Shown in pieces: positions 21,201 to 31,836 of a stretch of DNA of 64,000 nt. This stretch comes from Dichetophora obliterata (Eukaryota; Arthropoda; Insecta; Diptera; Sciomyzidae), in contig OY986437.1 of NCBI GenBank assembly GCA_963920525.1, positions 114,196,715 through 114,260,714 of the forward strand, given 5' to 3'. Below the pieces are notes generated by a model, which was not told the DNA's origin, searched no databases, and saw only the letters and a list, made by a program, of their open reading frames with translations. A program made the position numbers and the translations under genes. The stretch's first letter is position 1. Each line of letters opens with the position of its first letter.

Positions 21201-21821
21201 AGCTTTCTTTGAATTAAATGAGGAGGCAGATTTGGCGCTAGCTGCAGCTGCACTGATTCCAAACGTAAAGTTGAGCTGGCTGAAAATCTTACAAAAAACA
21301 TCACCGCAATTTACATATACGCGAATAACGGAAAGGGTTATTCGTATCATCACTGATTACGCAATCAAGCAGAACCTTACTGCAACAAACGAAAATCATA
21401 AATGTGAGGGTTCGTATACTAAATCGACCTTTTATGATTTCAGTGATGATGGTAAGTTCTGCATAAGTGACACATATACATATATGGTATTTTTAGTAAA
21501 TCAGATTACATTTTTTCAGAAGAAAGTACTGCTTCATTGTCAAAATTGACAGAGGAGGGTGAAAGCCTGCATTTTATTTCGAATTTGATGCATCAATATT
21601 TGAATGATAATGATAAAACTTCCAATATATGGTCCAAATATCCTACATTAAAGGAAATAGCACTGTTTTGCAACACACCGCTTACGTCTTCAGGCCCTGT
21701 GGAGCGACTATTTTCCTTTGCGGGCATTATTAATAGTCCAAGGCGGGGTCGCTTGACGGACTTTTCTTTTGAAAAGCTCGTATTGCTGAAAGCGAATATA
21801 CCCGGTCATTCTAGTTATTAA
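18241..21821 (+). CDS. hAT transposase, four exons, apparently complete
   Basis: Exons: 18241-18435, 19924-20730, 20782-21451 and 21520-21821, all with GT/AG borders and consistent phase (about 657 residues). Exon 1 is acidic then basic (EPKKRKVF, a likely nuclear signal). Exon 2 has a BED zinc finger (CVACNKVICGF, FISHLRVRHPEIH) and the first catalytic motif CTTADIWSG, then VTDNGSNFVK with the second Asp. Exon 3 is the helical insertion region with VVPVVTRWNSLYD. Exon 4 ends with the hAT dimerisation block SSGPVERLFSFAG, carrying the catalytic Glu, and RGRLTDFSFEKLVLLKANI. No stops or frameshifts were seen, so this may be an active source. The mariner in intron 1 (minus strand) should be spliced out. 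It excises and reinserts DNA by hairpin-type hAT chemistry. Confidence 0.85.
18495..19818 (-). mobile_element. Full-length mariner in intron 1 of the hAT gene
   Basis: Terminal inverted repeats TTGGGGGTTGGAATTA... at 18495 and its mirror ending at 19818 match over about 31 bp with one difference, and are flanked by TA on both sides (18493-18494, 19819-19820), the expected target duplication. Length 1324 bp. It carries a single uninterrupted transposase gene on the minus strand. Confidence 0.95.
18572..19645 (-). CDS. mariner transposase, catalytic Asp replaced by Asn
   Basis: Open from MSTFVPTKRNLREG to DGQYFE. It has the N-terminal paired HTH region (LTEAYGDYAPSISTCEYWFR, and the WVP(H/Y)-type linker WVPYQL), then the catalytic domain TGDEKWIHYDNP (Asp 1), HDNARPH (Asp 2) and SPDIAPSNYHLF. 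In DD34D mariners the last motif is SDYHLF; 34 residues after Asp 2 the third Asp is Asn here (AAC for GAC, one transition). A seven-residue unit (AKPNIHG) is present three times in tandem (21-bp DNA repeats, about 19040-19102); removing two copies gives the usual family length of about 345. The frame has two upstream residues (MN) to 19651. Predicted to bind but not cut DNA efficiently. Confidence 0.92.
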   Translation of the reverse strand: MSTFVPTKRNLREGLLLCFHLKKKAVEAQRTLTEAYGDYAPSISTCEYWFRRFKSGDFDTEDKERPGQPKKFEDEELEALLDEDPCQTLQELSESLGVDLSTVGKRLKAMGMIQKQGNWVPYQLKPRDVERRFCMNNCFNGIKGSFLHRIVTGDEKWIHYDNPKRKKSWGPPGHASTSRAKPNIHGAKPNIHGAKPNIHGAKLMLCIWWDQKGVVYYELLKPNETITGERYQQQLMQLSRALKVKRPEYAKRLDKVVFQHDNARPHVARTVKETLEALNWDVLPHPPYSPDIAPSNYHLFRSMTHGLAEQRFTSYEDTKKWVDSWIASKDESFFRRGIHMLPERWENVVANDGQYFE

Positions 21822-22037
21822 ACAGTTAGTACGTACGTTAAATAGGTGTGCATGTATGTAATATATGTAGTACATATTATGTACATAAGTAATAAATATA
21901 TGTGAGAAATTCATATTATGAATATTTTTGTTTTATTTTTTTTTTGAAAATATCAAAATAATTGATTCTAATTCGAGCTAATTGAATATCTAATTGCATT
22001 AGCACAAGTCAATTAGATTCCTAATTGTAAAGGTAAA

Positions 22038-23444
22038 GTGTGTAGAAGGAATTTTCGTCACTGAGGAGGCGAGATAGAGCGTCGTTTTTTGACATAAGCC
22101 CTTCCCGAGCAAAAAAAAAATTCATTTTTGAGGAAGAGCACCTGTCAAAACACAAGTTCTGCTTCATGAGCGCATTCATTATTTAGGGTGGCAAGGGCCT
22201 TAATTTTTTTTTATATTGGGATAAGCTTTAAGTTATTTATTTGTTTACAATTTCTTTGAAAACTTGACATGAAATTAAAGTGGATTAGCGACCTAAGGTT
22301 ACTAGGTAACTAGGTATTTTTATATAAAAAAAAAAACTAATTAAAAACCGACAGTTCGGAAAAAACTACACAAAACTATTTATTTAAAAAAAATTTAATT
22401 TAGTATGTATTTTAATTGTTTAGTTTTTGTGTTATTTTAATATCAATTAAATAGTTTATAAAAAATAGTTTTTTGAAATGAATTTTTAAAAAATCATTAA
22501 AAGTAACTTTTGTCGTTTCAGTTTTATTCTGAGTTCATGTATTTTACTTTATTTTAGCAATGCTTTTGTCTGTAAAAAATTGGTAACGCAACAAATTATA
22601 TAACGGTGCTATATAAAAATTGCATAGTTAGCATACATCTAAAAAATAAAAAAATAGTTTACGCCTTTATTTACTACATAATTGAATGCGGCCCTGTTTG
22701 AATGTTTTTGTGTTTGTGTCAACTTCACTGTGTTTGTAAAATACTTCATTTCACTTCAACTACACCGCTTCCTTATATTTTACTTCTACGGTTTAAACCA
22801 TTTCATATTTGCGTTAACAGGTCATTCTGAAAATTTTAAAAAATTACTCATGGTGATTCGGGTTAAGCTATTGAATAGATTTTCAACTGATCAAAATTGA
22901 AATGAAATAATTTTAGCCTTTTTGCAATATACTTATTTCTTATTAAAATTTTGTGTAAATTTTTAAAAATTTAAACATTTTTCGACCAACAGTTTAGAAA
23001 ACTTATTTAATAGAAAACAGAATGTATCAATTCATATTTTTAGCTGTGAAATTATAAACGATTATTCGTCAGTATACCAGTTTCATAGCTATAAGCCGAT
23101 AGGTAGCGCTAAATACCTCACATATTTTTAGGCATATGCTGGAATTAAGAAGAGAAAAAGCAACATAACAACTATTATATGAAAACTAACTCGCTATAAC
23201 TTAAAAAATATAAGTTTTTAAGGAACAAAAATTCCAGTTTGCACATCTACAGGTCTAACCCTACTAAACCATACTAAATTTATTAAGATTGGACTTGTAC
23301 TTAAAAAGCCTTACGCCGTTTTCGTAATATGTATATATAAGATTTGCTGTGAATATTTTAAAGATAATTAATTACTGACAAAAACAAAATTTTTAATTAA
23401 GTTTTAGTTAAACTTGCTTCGCTGAATTAATTTTGTTGCTTCGA
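22038..23444. other. Non-coding AT-rich interval
   Basis: No domain, RNA or clear repeat recognised. The open frame at 22682-22900 is Phe/Leu-rich and unsupported. Confidence 0.5.
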
Positions 23445-23994
23445 AACAACACCAAATTAGCTGTCCTACAAATTTGATAGACAGAAGATAATCCAGCACT
23501 GCTGATCTTTATCATCAATTTATTCAAGATACAGCATTGTTGACAGACAACCGTGGAATGTATAAAATTCTATTGTTATCTACCGTAATAGTTATTTACA
23601 CATTGACTGCAGAAAACACAAACTTTCCTTAAAATGTTGAGTGATTGATCAGTTTCCACTACTTTGTGTGCCTGCTAAACGGTATGTTACATTTTGTCAG
23701 CTTAATTTTTTCAGAAATAAATTAAATAAAAATTAATCAATAAATACATTAAAATAATCATCAATAAAATGTATCCAACTGTCAAACTTTTTAACTTTAA
23801 ATCTCAACGTGTTGAGTAAATGTAGCGGAAAAAATATCGTGGCCGAAACACTTAACATGTTTACAACATGTTGAGCTAATCAGAAACTGGTCGGTCGCGT
23901 TCCGCAAGTACATACTCAACGGTTGCGTAACAGTTGAGTACATTTTGTGTTTTATGAACGCAGCCATTGAAAACAGAAATGTATGATGTCTTGG

Positions 23995-24009
23995 GAACCG
24001 TAATAGGCC
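23995..24009 (-). repeat. Isolated Harbinger-type terminus (inverted)
   Basis: GGAACCGTAATAGGCC followed by TAA (24010-24012) is the mirror of the terminus consensus GGCCTATTACGGTTC. TAA/TTA is the usual Harbinger target. Which left end it pairs with is not resolved. Confidence 0.4.
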
Positions 24010-24170
24010 TAACAGTATTTTTTGGGCGAAATTATAATACCCCTGCAGTATATACAAAGATAAGCATTTCTTATAAGTTTAAGTTACTCCGTATGGAGGA
24101 TGGGCTTCGGTTTTCATCCTTTTTTGCCAAAACTTAAATTCAGAATTCGTTTAAGATATTGAAGATTATT

Positions 24171-24300
24171 AGGCCTTCTACGGTTCACAATACAACAGTA
24201 ATTTGTGACTTCAATGTGTATATTGCTATTACGGTAGACAACCAACAATACAACTGAATACATTCCACTGCTGTATGCCAAAAACTCTGTGTCTTCAATA
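24171..24300 (+). repeat. Harbinger-type terminus repeat near the Myb/SANT gene
   Basis: TTAGGCCTTCTACGGTTCAC (24169-24188) resembles the termini at 17076 and 27588 and is preceded by TTA. It overlaps the right arm of the inverted duplication. It suggests that the following Myb/SANT gene lies in a Harbinger-type element whose right end was not found close by. Confidence 0.45.
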
Positions 24301-24392
24301 TACTTATTATGAAACACAGCAGTTGTGCTTTATTGTCTTGTTATCTGTCAATATTGAAAACAGCTAATTTGGTGTTGTGTTGAAGTAGCAAA

Positions 24393-25241
24393 ATGGATTC
24401 AGATAAGTAAGATTAAAACTTAATTTTAAATTGTGTTTTTTTAATAATTATGTTGAAAATATTCACAGGAAATTGACAATATCCAACAAAGAGCAAATAC
24501 ATCTCCTTGTGGACAAAATGGAACAGAATTCAGCAATTGCTCGAGGACAACGAACCTTACTAGGACAAAGCAAGCAGGATATTGACGTCTTTTGGGAGCA
24601 GTTGAGCAACGGGCTCAATAGTCTTGGACCTCCTGTTCGTAAGAGGCAGGACTGGCAACGTGTAAGTTCTAATTACAACAATTTTGCGAGCATACAAATG
24701 TCTATATCAACATAAAAACTAATAGGTTTGGACAAATTACAAGCAAAACTTACGCAGGAAAATGAGCAACAACCGTCAAAATGTCGAAACAACGGAAGGA
24801 GGACCCTACGAAGTGGTGCCGTTAACAGCGTTGGAGAAAAGAGTTGCTAATATTCTCAACACCAAAGCGGTTGTAAGTCCTGCTGGGAAAATTTTTGGGG
24901 TTGACGTCGAGGTTAACGTCGACGATGAAAATGCGCATCCGCCATCATCACCTTCACTACCGCATAGATCGAGTAGATCGCGTATTCCGCAAGTTGGCAA
25001 GCTCTCAAAAGTTAACGCAATCGAAGAGCAAACGAGAAACCAGGTCCAAATTATTAAGAAATTGGATGCTATTAAAAAGTTCTGCTATAAGAACTATAAA
25101 ATAAACAAAAAAATTCTGCAAATAAAAAAACACAAATTGCAGCTTTTACAAAAAAAAGAAGAAGACGAGGCGAAGATTCGCAAGTTTGATATACAGCTAA
25201 AACAAAATATGTTGCACAAAGCTCAGCTGGAACATGCCTAG
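24393..25241 (+). CDS. Myb/SANT-like DNA-binding protein of PIF/Harbinger type
   Basis: Exons 24393-24406 (MDSDK start), 24469-24661 and 24726-25241, with GT/AG borders and consistent phase; 240 residues. Exon 2 is a Myb/SANT-like (Myb_DNA-bind_5 type) three-helix domain: KEQIHLLVDKMEQN, DIDVFWEQLSNGLNSLGPP and DWQR continuing as VWTNYKQNLRRK in exon 3. The C-terminus is a lysine-rich coiled coil with repeated KK and Q residues (residues about 165-240). In PIF/Harbinger transposons such proteins accompany the transposase, bind element ends and aid its nuclear import; host proteins of the same fold also exist. The intron position between R and VW matches the second gene at 41.6 kb. A polyadenylation signal AATAAA follows at 25346-25351. 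Confidence 0.78.
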
Positions 25242-25345
25242 TCTAAGATTCCATTTTTTTTTTGCTTTTTATTAATTTATTTATAAGTAATGTCATGAAG
25301 ACTGAATTCACCTATGGTATAATTACCCAGGTAAATGGTATATGA

Positions 25346-25351
25346 AATAAA
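25346..25351 (+). promoter_or_regulatory. Polyadenylation signal of the Myb/SANT gene
   Basis: AATAAA about 105 bp after the stop codon. It lies between two copies of GTATAATTACCCAGGTA (about 25317 and 25374), a local direct repeat of unknown role. Confidence 0.5.
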
Positions 25352-25679
25352 GTGAACTTTCTTGAAATCCATTGTATAATTACCCAGGTATCATTATTAG
25401 AATGACAGCAAAAACTCATACCCATTCACTTAGAAAAGTAAAGTGAATACATAAATTTTCCATTTATTCGTTTGAAGTTTTTAATGAAATTTTATTCAAA
25501 ATATATATATTATATCCTCTTTATTTCTTAAGGGGCTTCTAGGCGATACAACGGCTACAAATAGCAGCCGAAAATCAAGTGGAAAATAAAAAGAAGAATT
25601 TTGATTTGGTCATGAATTTAACAATCTAGCAAAAAAATGTTAGGATGAAAAATAAAACCAAAATTTATTGCATAAAATT

Positions 25680-26330
25680 AAATTGAATTTCGTAGGAAAG
25701 CCCTTATTCTTAATTATTGTATCGCATCTCCTAGGTAAACTTTCGACCAAAGCCTCACAACGGTACTTTGGAATACTATACCAAATCTTTTCGATTTGCG
25801 GCCTGGATCTGGCAAATTTTTGTGTTTTACTGTTAGTATTTGCTGCTCGACATCACTCCACAGATTCTAAATCCGGTTAAGGTTCGGTGATAGCGCTGGC
25901 CACTTTAAAATACTAACATGATTGTCTTCCAAGCAACTCTTAACTGTGCAAGCAGTGTGCTTTGGATCATTATCTTGCATAAAACGCCCTAAAAGCTCAA
26001 AATTATCAACTGCAATAGTCAGGCATGTTCTCGTGCTGATTCATTTTATGGTCAATTTTAACAATCGGACCAACTCTATGTTTTGAGGACGCCACACATA
26101 TTGTTTGCCGTCAGGTCCGAACCGGAAAAATTTTGATTCATAACACCAAAGTACATTCTTCCAAAAACTCATTGGCTTTCTTTAATGTTCTTTTGCGAAT
26201 GCAAGTCTACATTTAATATTTTTTTTGCAACACATGTTGCTTGTGTTCCATTTATACAGCCACGCAAATTTTTTTCACTCAAGCGCCTTCTTATGTTTTT
26301 TGAAGGCCACATTTTGATGAAATTTTATTT
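25680..26330 (-). pseudogene. Decayed Tc1-like transposase
   Basis: The minus strand reads, with interruptions, FMQDNDPKHTA (second catalytic Asp region), then KWPALSPNLN and a stop where Glu is expected (NRI*NLWSDVEQ), and finally ESLPRRCDTIIKNKG, the typical Tc1 C-terminus. In Tc1 proteins the motif is W PA xSPDLNPIENLW; here Asp is Asn and the catalytic Glu codon is TAG. N-terminal traces extend upstream to about 26330 but are scrambled. No terminal repeats found. Confidence 0.85.
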
Positions 26331-26655
26331 TTAATTTCATTTGAGGTCTTAAAAGGATACTTAAGTAAAGCTTGATAAATCAAAAGGTCCACTGTTTGTT
26401 TTTTTTTCGCTCTACATGTTACATTTTGTCATGCGTTATGCGTGATAAACGATTAAATTAATATAAACGATTAAATTGCATATTTGTTTTAAGAACAAGT
26501 TGACATCACAAAATTGCATAAAAACTAATAGCACATTCTTTTCTGAACAAAATTCTGACCTTAAAATTCTGATCTTTTCTGAAAATTGTACATTTCTGCA
26601 TGCAAGCGTTAAGCTTACAAAAATTTTTTTAAAATTTAAAAAAAGTGAAAAAATA
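26331..26655. other. Non-coding interval
   Basis: Nothing recognised; the open frame at 26476-26712 runs into the repeat that follows. Confidence 0.4.
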
Positions 26656-26910
26656 TTGACTGATTTTTCGTGGTATTTTTTAATACGTATGGGATTTTTT
26701 GTGGGATTTTAAATGCATATGGGATTTTTTGTGGTTTTTTTTAAAACGCGTGGTATTTTTGTGGTAATTTTTAATGATCGTGGGATTTTTTTGGTATTTT
26801 TTAATTACTGTGGGAATTTTTTTGTTTACCTTTAGCATGAGAATTTTGGTGGTATTTAATTTATGTTACTTTGGGAAAAAGGTAATTTTCATGGGAATTG
26901 TTCCGAATTT
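26656..26910. repeat. Degenerate tandem repeat (GTGGGATTTTTTGTGGTATTTTT type)
   Basis: At least five imperfect units of about 40-55 bp, each with TGGGATTTTTTGTGG or a variant and a spacer ending AATACG/AATGATCG. A related motif (GGTATTTTG, AAATACCNCAAA) occurs at 49360-49500. Confidence 0.65.
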
Positions 26911-27587
26911 TGGCTGGCAACCTTGATTGCACCTATTTGAAATATGTAAGAAAATGTAAGAATAACTAAGAAATCAACTAAAGGTACATTGAGTTAATTT
27001 CGTAAACAGCACTTATTTTTAGCAAAATATTTTTTTTAATTCCTAAGCTAAAAAGGAAACAAATTTCAAATTCGAGTTACTAATACATTGTGTGACCACC
27101 ACTGGTTTTTCAGGATAGTGAAATCCAGTTTGCTTTCAATATTAATGATATTTTTTCCGATTTTATTAAAAATGCAAAAACTGTGGAACAAACAATGTAG
27201 TTGCCGCTTTTTTGATTGCTTGTTCTGTTCTATAAACATAAATTATCACAAACAGTTCAAAAATGCCATAGTAAAAAGCCTTTTGTTTATATATTTATGA
27301 TATCTAAATTATCTATTTCTAAAACTAATATGTTATGTATTAAAAATCAACATTTAAAAGATTTTTGGGGCAAAAAAATAAGGAAGTAAATACATTAAAA
27401 ATTGTTTAACTAAATACAATGGGATAAAGCAGTAGATGCCGCTTTTTTATTTCTGTTTATGCACATACTGCGTTTTCTGTTTGAATGATTTTTGCTAAAG
27501 ATGAAATAAAGATGAATAAGAAAAAGCAATAAAACTAATTTTGATTTTCTTGCTAGATGTCGAACTCTTCCTTATGACGGCAGAATA
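26911..27587. other. Non-coding AT-rich interval
   Basis: Nothing recognised apart from scattered A/T runs. Confidence 0.4.
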
Positions 27588-27745
27588 GGTCTATTACGGT
27601 TCACAGCAATAAATTGCTGTGTCTTCTTTTGAGTAGACACAACAGTCGAGAAAACAACAGTTTCGAGCTATTATGGTTGACAACAATACGTTGTTGTTAC
27701 GCAAGATTGTGAAACGTATGTAGAATTTGTTGCTTTGATGACTGG
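27588..27745 (+). repeat. Harbinger-type terminus repeat, copy 2
   Basis: GGTCTATTACGGTTCACAGC opens the block, which shares TTGTTGTTACG and GTAGAATT.TTTGCTTTGAT with 17076-17230. The inverted counterpart lies at 37398-37480. Confidence 0.6.
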
Positions 27746-27921
27746 TTCAGGGTTGCTTCGGAGAATAATAAAAACATACACTTAAAAAAGTTTTTTGGAC
27801 ATAACGAAAAGTACTACCACGATAAAATATTTTTTGCGAAATTAACTGAAAATTGTTTAACCTATATTATTTAAATTCGTTCATTTAAACTGGTGAGCAA
27901 AAAAAAAGCGAATCTAGGTTA

Positions 27922-29033
27922 ATGAAATCGCTGGAATTTCAAAATATCAAAGTTAATAACTACTTTGATTGCGCCTTGTTACAAGGGGACATTAATTCCC
28001 TTCTTCATTGGTGCAACATTAACATGCTTCCGCTAAACTTTTCCAAATGTCAACTTTTATCATTCTCTATAAAAACCTCAACCATAATTTACAACTACAT
28101 TGACGATTCAGCGCGTAGGCTTAGTAGAGTAAGCCAGTGTAAGGATCTCGGCGTTTTTTTCGATTGTAAGCTTTCATTTGATTCTCACATCGAATATGTT
28201 ATCTCAAAAGCCAACTCTCAACTAGGTTTTCTAAAAAGGAATTCTAAGGAGTTTTTAGATCTAAGCCAGTTTTTGTTAGTTTGGTGAGATCTCTTCTCGA
28301 GTATGCAAGAGTTATTTGGGATCCCTCAATGGGAATGCTCAATGTCTAGAATTGAAAATATTCAGAAACGGTTCACGAGGTTTGCGTTACGACAGTTATA
28401 ATGTTGGGAAAATATGACCGCTTACTGGTTACGGTGTCGATTGTTGTGCTTTAATAGCATCTGACAAATACGTGTTGTATCTAACGTTCTATTAATAAAG
28501 GACATACTTGATGGTAGAATAAATTCGTCAGAATTGTTATCTGTTATTCCATTCAACGGCTAGGTATCCGTACTCTTAGAAACTTCGATTTATTCCACAC
28601 AGCTTGCCACAGAACTAATTACGGGCTTAATTGAACTATCTGCACTGAACACATTCATGACTACACGACATTACCACTCGACATGAAGAAAGAGTCAACA
28701 ATATGGAAAAATCATACAATTGTTTCATTCTTGCATACACGAACCCTTATATTTGCGCTGTTGTCGCCCGTCAAATTAGAAATAATTCTATACCGACGAC
28801 AGCAACCTTGCCATGTAGCTGCGACATTTTCACCAAATTCACCTCCATAAGAAAAGCATGTAAAATAATCTTTTGTCGCGTCGTTAAGTCGTTGCCGTCT
28901 TGAATGTGTTCAGTGCAATCAGTAGATGTTTGTCTCATTGCAACACAGTTGCTAATCAGCTGGACTTCTCCACTGACCGCTGTATGTTTAAAAAACAGCT
29001 TTTGGATATTATTGATACATATAATTCGCTATA
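27922..29033 (+). pseudogene. LINE reverse transcriptase C-terminal relic
   Basis: The frame at 27922-28287 holds DINSLLHWCNINMLPLNFSK, CKDLGVFFDCKLSFDSHIE and NSQLGFLKRNSKEF, the thumb region after the catalytic box of Jockey/I-type RTs. Later broken frames continue with SLLEYAR and RIENIQKRF(T)RF, and the end reads LDFSTDRCMFKKQLLDIID before a stop at about 29032. Everything upstream (palm, endonuclease, ORF1) is missing, so it is a 5'-truncated dead copy. A MITE begins two bases after its stop. Confidence 0.82.
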
Positions 29034-29034
29034 A

Positions 29035-29254
29035 TCAGGCATGTTCTGCATTCCACTTTCGAGTGGAAGTGAAAATAAAACATAATTGAATTCGATATTT
29101 AGTGTTCTACTTATAACTTTTTTCGTTTTGTATTTTGTTTAATTTATTAATGTTATTAGTTGTATTAATGTAAAAAGTTATAGAACACCAAATATCGAAT
29201 TCAATTATGTTTATTTTCACTTCCACTCAGAAGTGGAATGCAGAACATGCCTGA
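29035..29254. mobile_element. MITE with ~80-90-bp inverted arms, family CAGGCATGTTC
   Basis: TCAGGCATGTTCTGCATTCC at 29035 is mirrored at the right end (GGAATGCAGAACATGCCTGA, ends 29254). Arms of about 85 bp differ by only a few bases; the loop is A/T-rich. A second, truncated copy is at 40592-40750. Confidence 0.88.
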
Positions 29255-29737
29255 ATGTATTACTATCACTTTCACTTATCAATCATTGTTTTCTTATAAG
29301 CTACTAACTTAATTTAATTTAACATTATAAAATTAATTAAGGTATTAAATAAAAATTTGTGTATAATCCTTACTACCTATTTTGTTCTAAGAACTGAATT
29401 TAATTTAAATTTGATACGGATCAGGGATCTGCAACAAGTAAATTGAAAATCAAGCTACTTTAAAAAATATCAAGCTTTTAGTTGAATTGCAGGAACTTGA
29501 TTTGTTTTTTTTCTGTTGTTATTGCGTTAGGGATTTTTGTTTGATTTTTGTGCATTTATTGAATTTCTTGTTTTATGCAGATGCGTTGTGCTTCTGCCAA
29601 TATGTATGTTTGTATATGAGGTATCGTTTTTTATGTGAAAAATACAATACCAGGGTAAGAATTTTATAATACATATAAAATTAACTTAGCAAAAACAACA
29701 AAAAAATTACAAAAAAACACCGTATGATAGTCCTTTT
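29255..29737. other. Non-coding interval
   Basis: Nothing recognised; the 60-codon open frame at 29487 is Phe/Cys-rich and unsupported. Confidence 0.4.
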
Positions 29738-30148
29738 CACACAAGAAGTAAGCCATATACACTTGAAACTAGGGACAAAGGATAGTAAAACTGCTGTCTC
29801 ACTTTATCTCTAGAAAGTCAATATTTTTCAAAAGTGCTTTAAAGTTAAAAAAGTATTTGTTTAAAAAAATGTATTTAAATACCTAAAACCTTCAAAACAA
29901 TATGATACTTATTAAACTAATCTACATATTTGGTATGGATATACTGTCACTTCGTAGATCTGATAAAAGAACCCATATTGTTATGTTTTGAAAGTTTCAA
30001 GTATTTAAAAACATTGGTTTAAAGAATTCCTTTATATTACTAAAAAGTCATTTCAAAACAAATCTTGACATTCTAGAGAAAAAGAGAGAACGCAGTTTTA
30101 CAATCCTTTGCCTCTAGTTTCACATGTATATTGTTTACATAGTGTGTG
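29738..30148. mobile_element. Inverted-repeat element, CACAC ends
   Basis: The left arm (CACACAAG...CTTGAAACTAGGGACAAAGG, from 29738) is mirrored by the right arm (CCTTTGCCTCTAGTTTCACATG...GTGTGTG, ending about 30148), with imperfect pairing for most of the ~410 bp. Diverged, so older than the element at 30684. Confidence 0.7.
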
Positions 30149-30683
30149 AATTTTTTTCCGATAATTGTAGTACGGTGTTATCTTTTGCCAAAATATGTCA
30201 CTCTAAATTTATAAGAATGAATTCCAAAATCTGCACATTCATATGCTAGTTTAAACAGTGAGTTGATCACAGCTTAATCACTCAAAGACTACTGAAGAGG
30301 AAAATGTAGCGATTTCCGAAACAGACTGTCTAGTCAGCTAAGTGATTGACTCAATACAGAGTTGTTGTTGTCATTGCCTTCTTGAAAACTTACTTATTTA
30401 TTACAATATTTATTTTTTAACTGATAATAAAATGTTAGAAAAATATTTTTAATTGCATCTTTTACCGATTTTTAGCGCATATTTAAGAGATTTAAGTGCA
30501 TGTTATATGCACATATTTTTGATTTTTTAGTTCATGAGATTCCTAGATGTTAATTATTAAGTTTATTAAACAAAATTATTAAGTTTATTTAATTGAAAAA
30601 TGGAAACAGTTACATCAATTTATGAATTTTTATACTTTATTTTATTTTATACCTTATTTTATATATATAATATATTGTGTATA
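30149..30683. other. Non-coding AT-rich interval
   Basis: Nothing recognised. The short open frame at 30600-30785 enters the next element. Confidence 0.4.
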
Positions 30684-31559
30684 TTAGGGCGGGTCGATTT
30701 ATTTTTCGACAATTTCCCTATGATTTCCGTATTCTATGGGTTATTCCATGAAAATTTGCCAAAGGAACCATACCTCTATCGTTAAAATCGAGTCCCCTAC
30801 TTTTTGTTGGTAGATTTTTTCCCAAATTGACGTTCGTATGAAATATTACCTACACGTTCACATCCATAACTCAAAAACTATCGATCGGGTTTAATCGCCA
30901 AATTAAACCCGAATATACTTTCATATTACTTTCATGGCCATTTTTTTGGCTCAATCCATTATTTAATTCAATTTACAATTCAAAACGAAGAGTTTAAGCC
31001 CAAATTTATCGAATTCGGTTGATTAATTCATGCGATATTGCTAAAACAAAATAACAAAATAATAAATCGCATGAATTAATCAACCAATTTTGATAAATTT
31101 GGGCTTAAACTCTTCGTTTTGAATTGTAAATTGAATTAAATAATGGATTGAGCCAAAAAAATGGCCATGAAAGTAATATTCTTGGACAAAATCATGAAAA
31201 AAAATGGAAAAATGGTCCAAAATTTGGACAAAAATGCCCGTAACTTTTGAACCGTTGGACCAATGTTGTAGATTTTTTTATTCCATTTTGTAAATTGATC
31301 AAAATGAGCTCACCTTTCCAACGCGCCTACTGGCGATTAAACCCGATCGATAGTTTTTGAGTTATGGATGTGAACGTGTAGGTAATATTTCATACGAACG
31401 TCAATTTGGGAAAAAATCTACCAACAAAAAGTAGGGGACTCGATTTTAACGATAGAGGTATGGTTCCTTCGGCAAATTTTCATGGAATAACCCATAGAAT
31501 ACGGAAATCATAGGGAAATTGGTGAATTTTTTCACTCCCTACAAATCGACCCGCCCTAA
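30684..31559. mobile_element. Long foldback element (TTAGGGCGGGTCGATTT ends) with 6-bp target duplication
   Basis: TTAGGGCGGGTCGATTT at 30684 is mirrored at 31559. Most of the two halves (about 350 bp each) are nearly identical inverted copies; the right half has about 150 bp extra (about 31170-31320) that the left half lacks. It is flanked by TGTATA at 30678-30683 and 31560-31565. There is no coding capacity. The superfamily is not recognised; a 6-bp duplication is uncommon. Confidence 0.85.
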
Positions 31560-31587
31560 TGTATATATATTTATATAATTTAATAAA

Positions 31588-31650
31588 TTTACTTACTTTT
31601 AGTTTTTATTTACTTTTAGTTTTTATTTACTTTTAGTTTTTATTTACTTT
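31588..31650. repeat. 17-bp tandem repeat
   Basis: TTTACTTTTAGTTTTTA repeated three to four times with little variation. Confidence 0.8.
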
Positions 31651-31836
31651 TTTATTTTTTTTTTACTTACTTTTTTTACCCCAATATGTGATTTTATTAA
31701 TTTAATACTCCAAATGACTTTTTTTAGTTGTGTATTTTTGTAGATCAGTTAAAAAGTTATAATATTTTCAATATGTTGAATAGGCTTCCTGATCAATTCT
31801 TTTGTATGCAATTAAATTAAAATTTCAATTCATAAT

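Larger units (their letters stand above)
17860..22037 (+). mobile_element. hAT transposon with ~220-bp terminal inverted repeats
   Basis: 17860-18079 and 21817-22037 are nearly identical inverted repeats (shared blocks include CAATTAGGAATCTAATTGAC and GTACGTACTAACTGTTTAAT or its mirror). They enclose a four-exon hAT transposase gene whose stop codon (21819-21821) lies within the first bases of the right repeat. Intron 1 hosts a mariner (18495-19818). Exact termini and the 8-bp target duplication were not resolved. Close identity of the arms implies a recent insertion. Confidence 0.85.
23445..24383. repeat. Diverged inverted duplication upstream of a Myb/SANT gene
   Basis: AACACCAAATTAGCTGT (23448-23464) is mirrored by ACAGCTAATTTGGTGTT (24360-24376). 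Further matched blocks are GTGGAATGTAT (about 23552 versus mirror 24260) and TCTACCGTAATAG..AT.TACACATTGA. The arms of about 190 bp bracket about 500 bp. The right arm abuts the gene start at 24393, so the left arm may be a duplicated promoter of a lost partner gene or part of the element end. Confidence 0.6.

Noticed and set aside
22682..22900. 72-codon frame rich in Phe and Leu
   Set aside because: Composition of AT-rich DNA; no family and no splice or promoter context.
26018..26032. Another copy of the CAGGCATGTTC MITE end
   Set aside because: Only about 13 bp match, inside the Tc1 relic; most likely chance.
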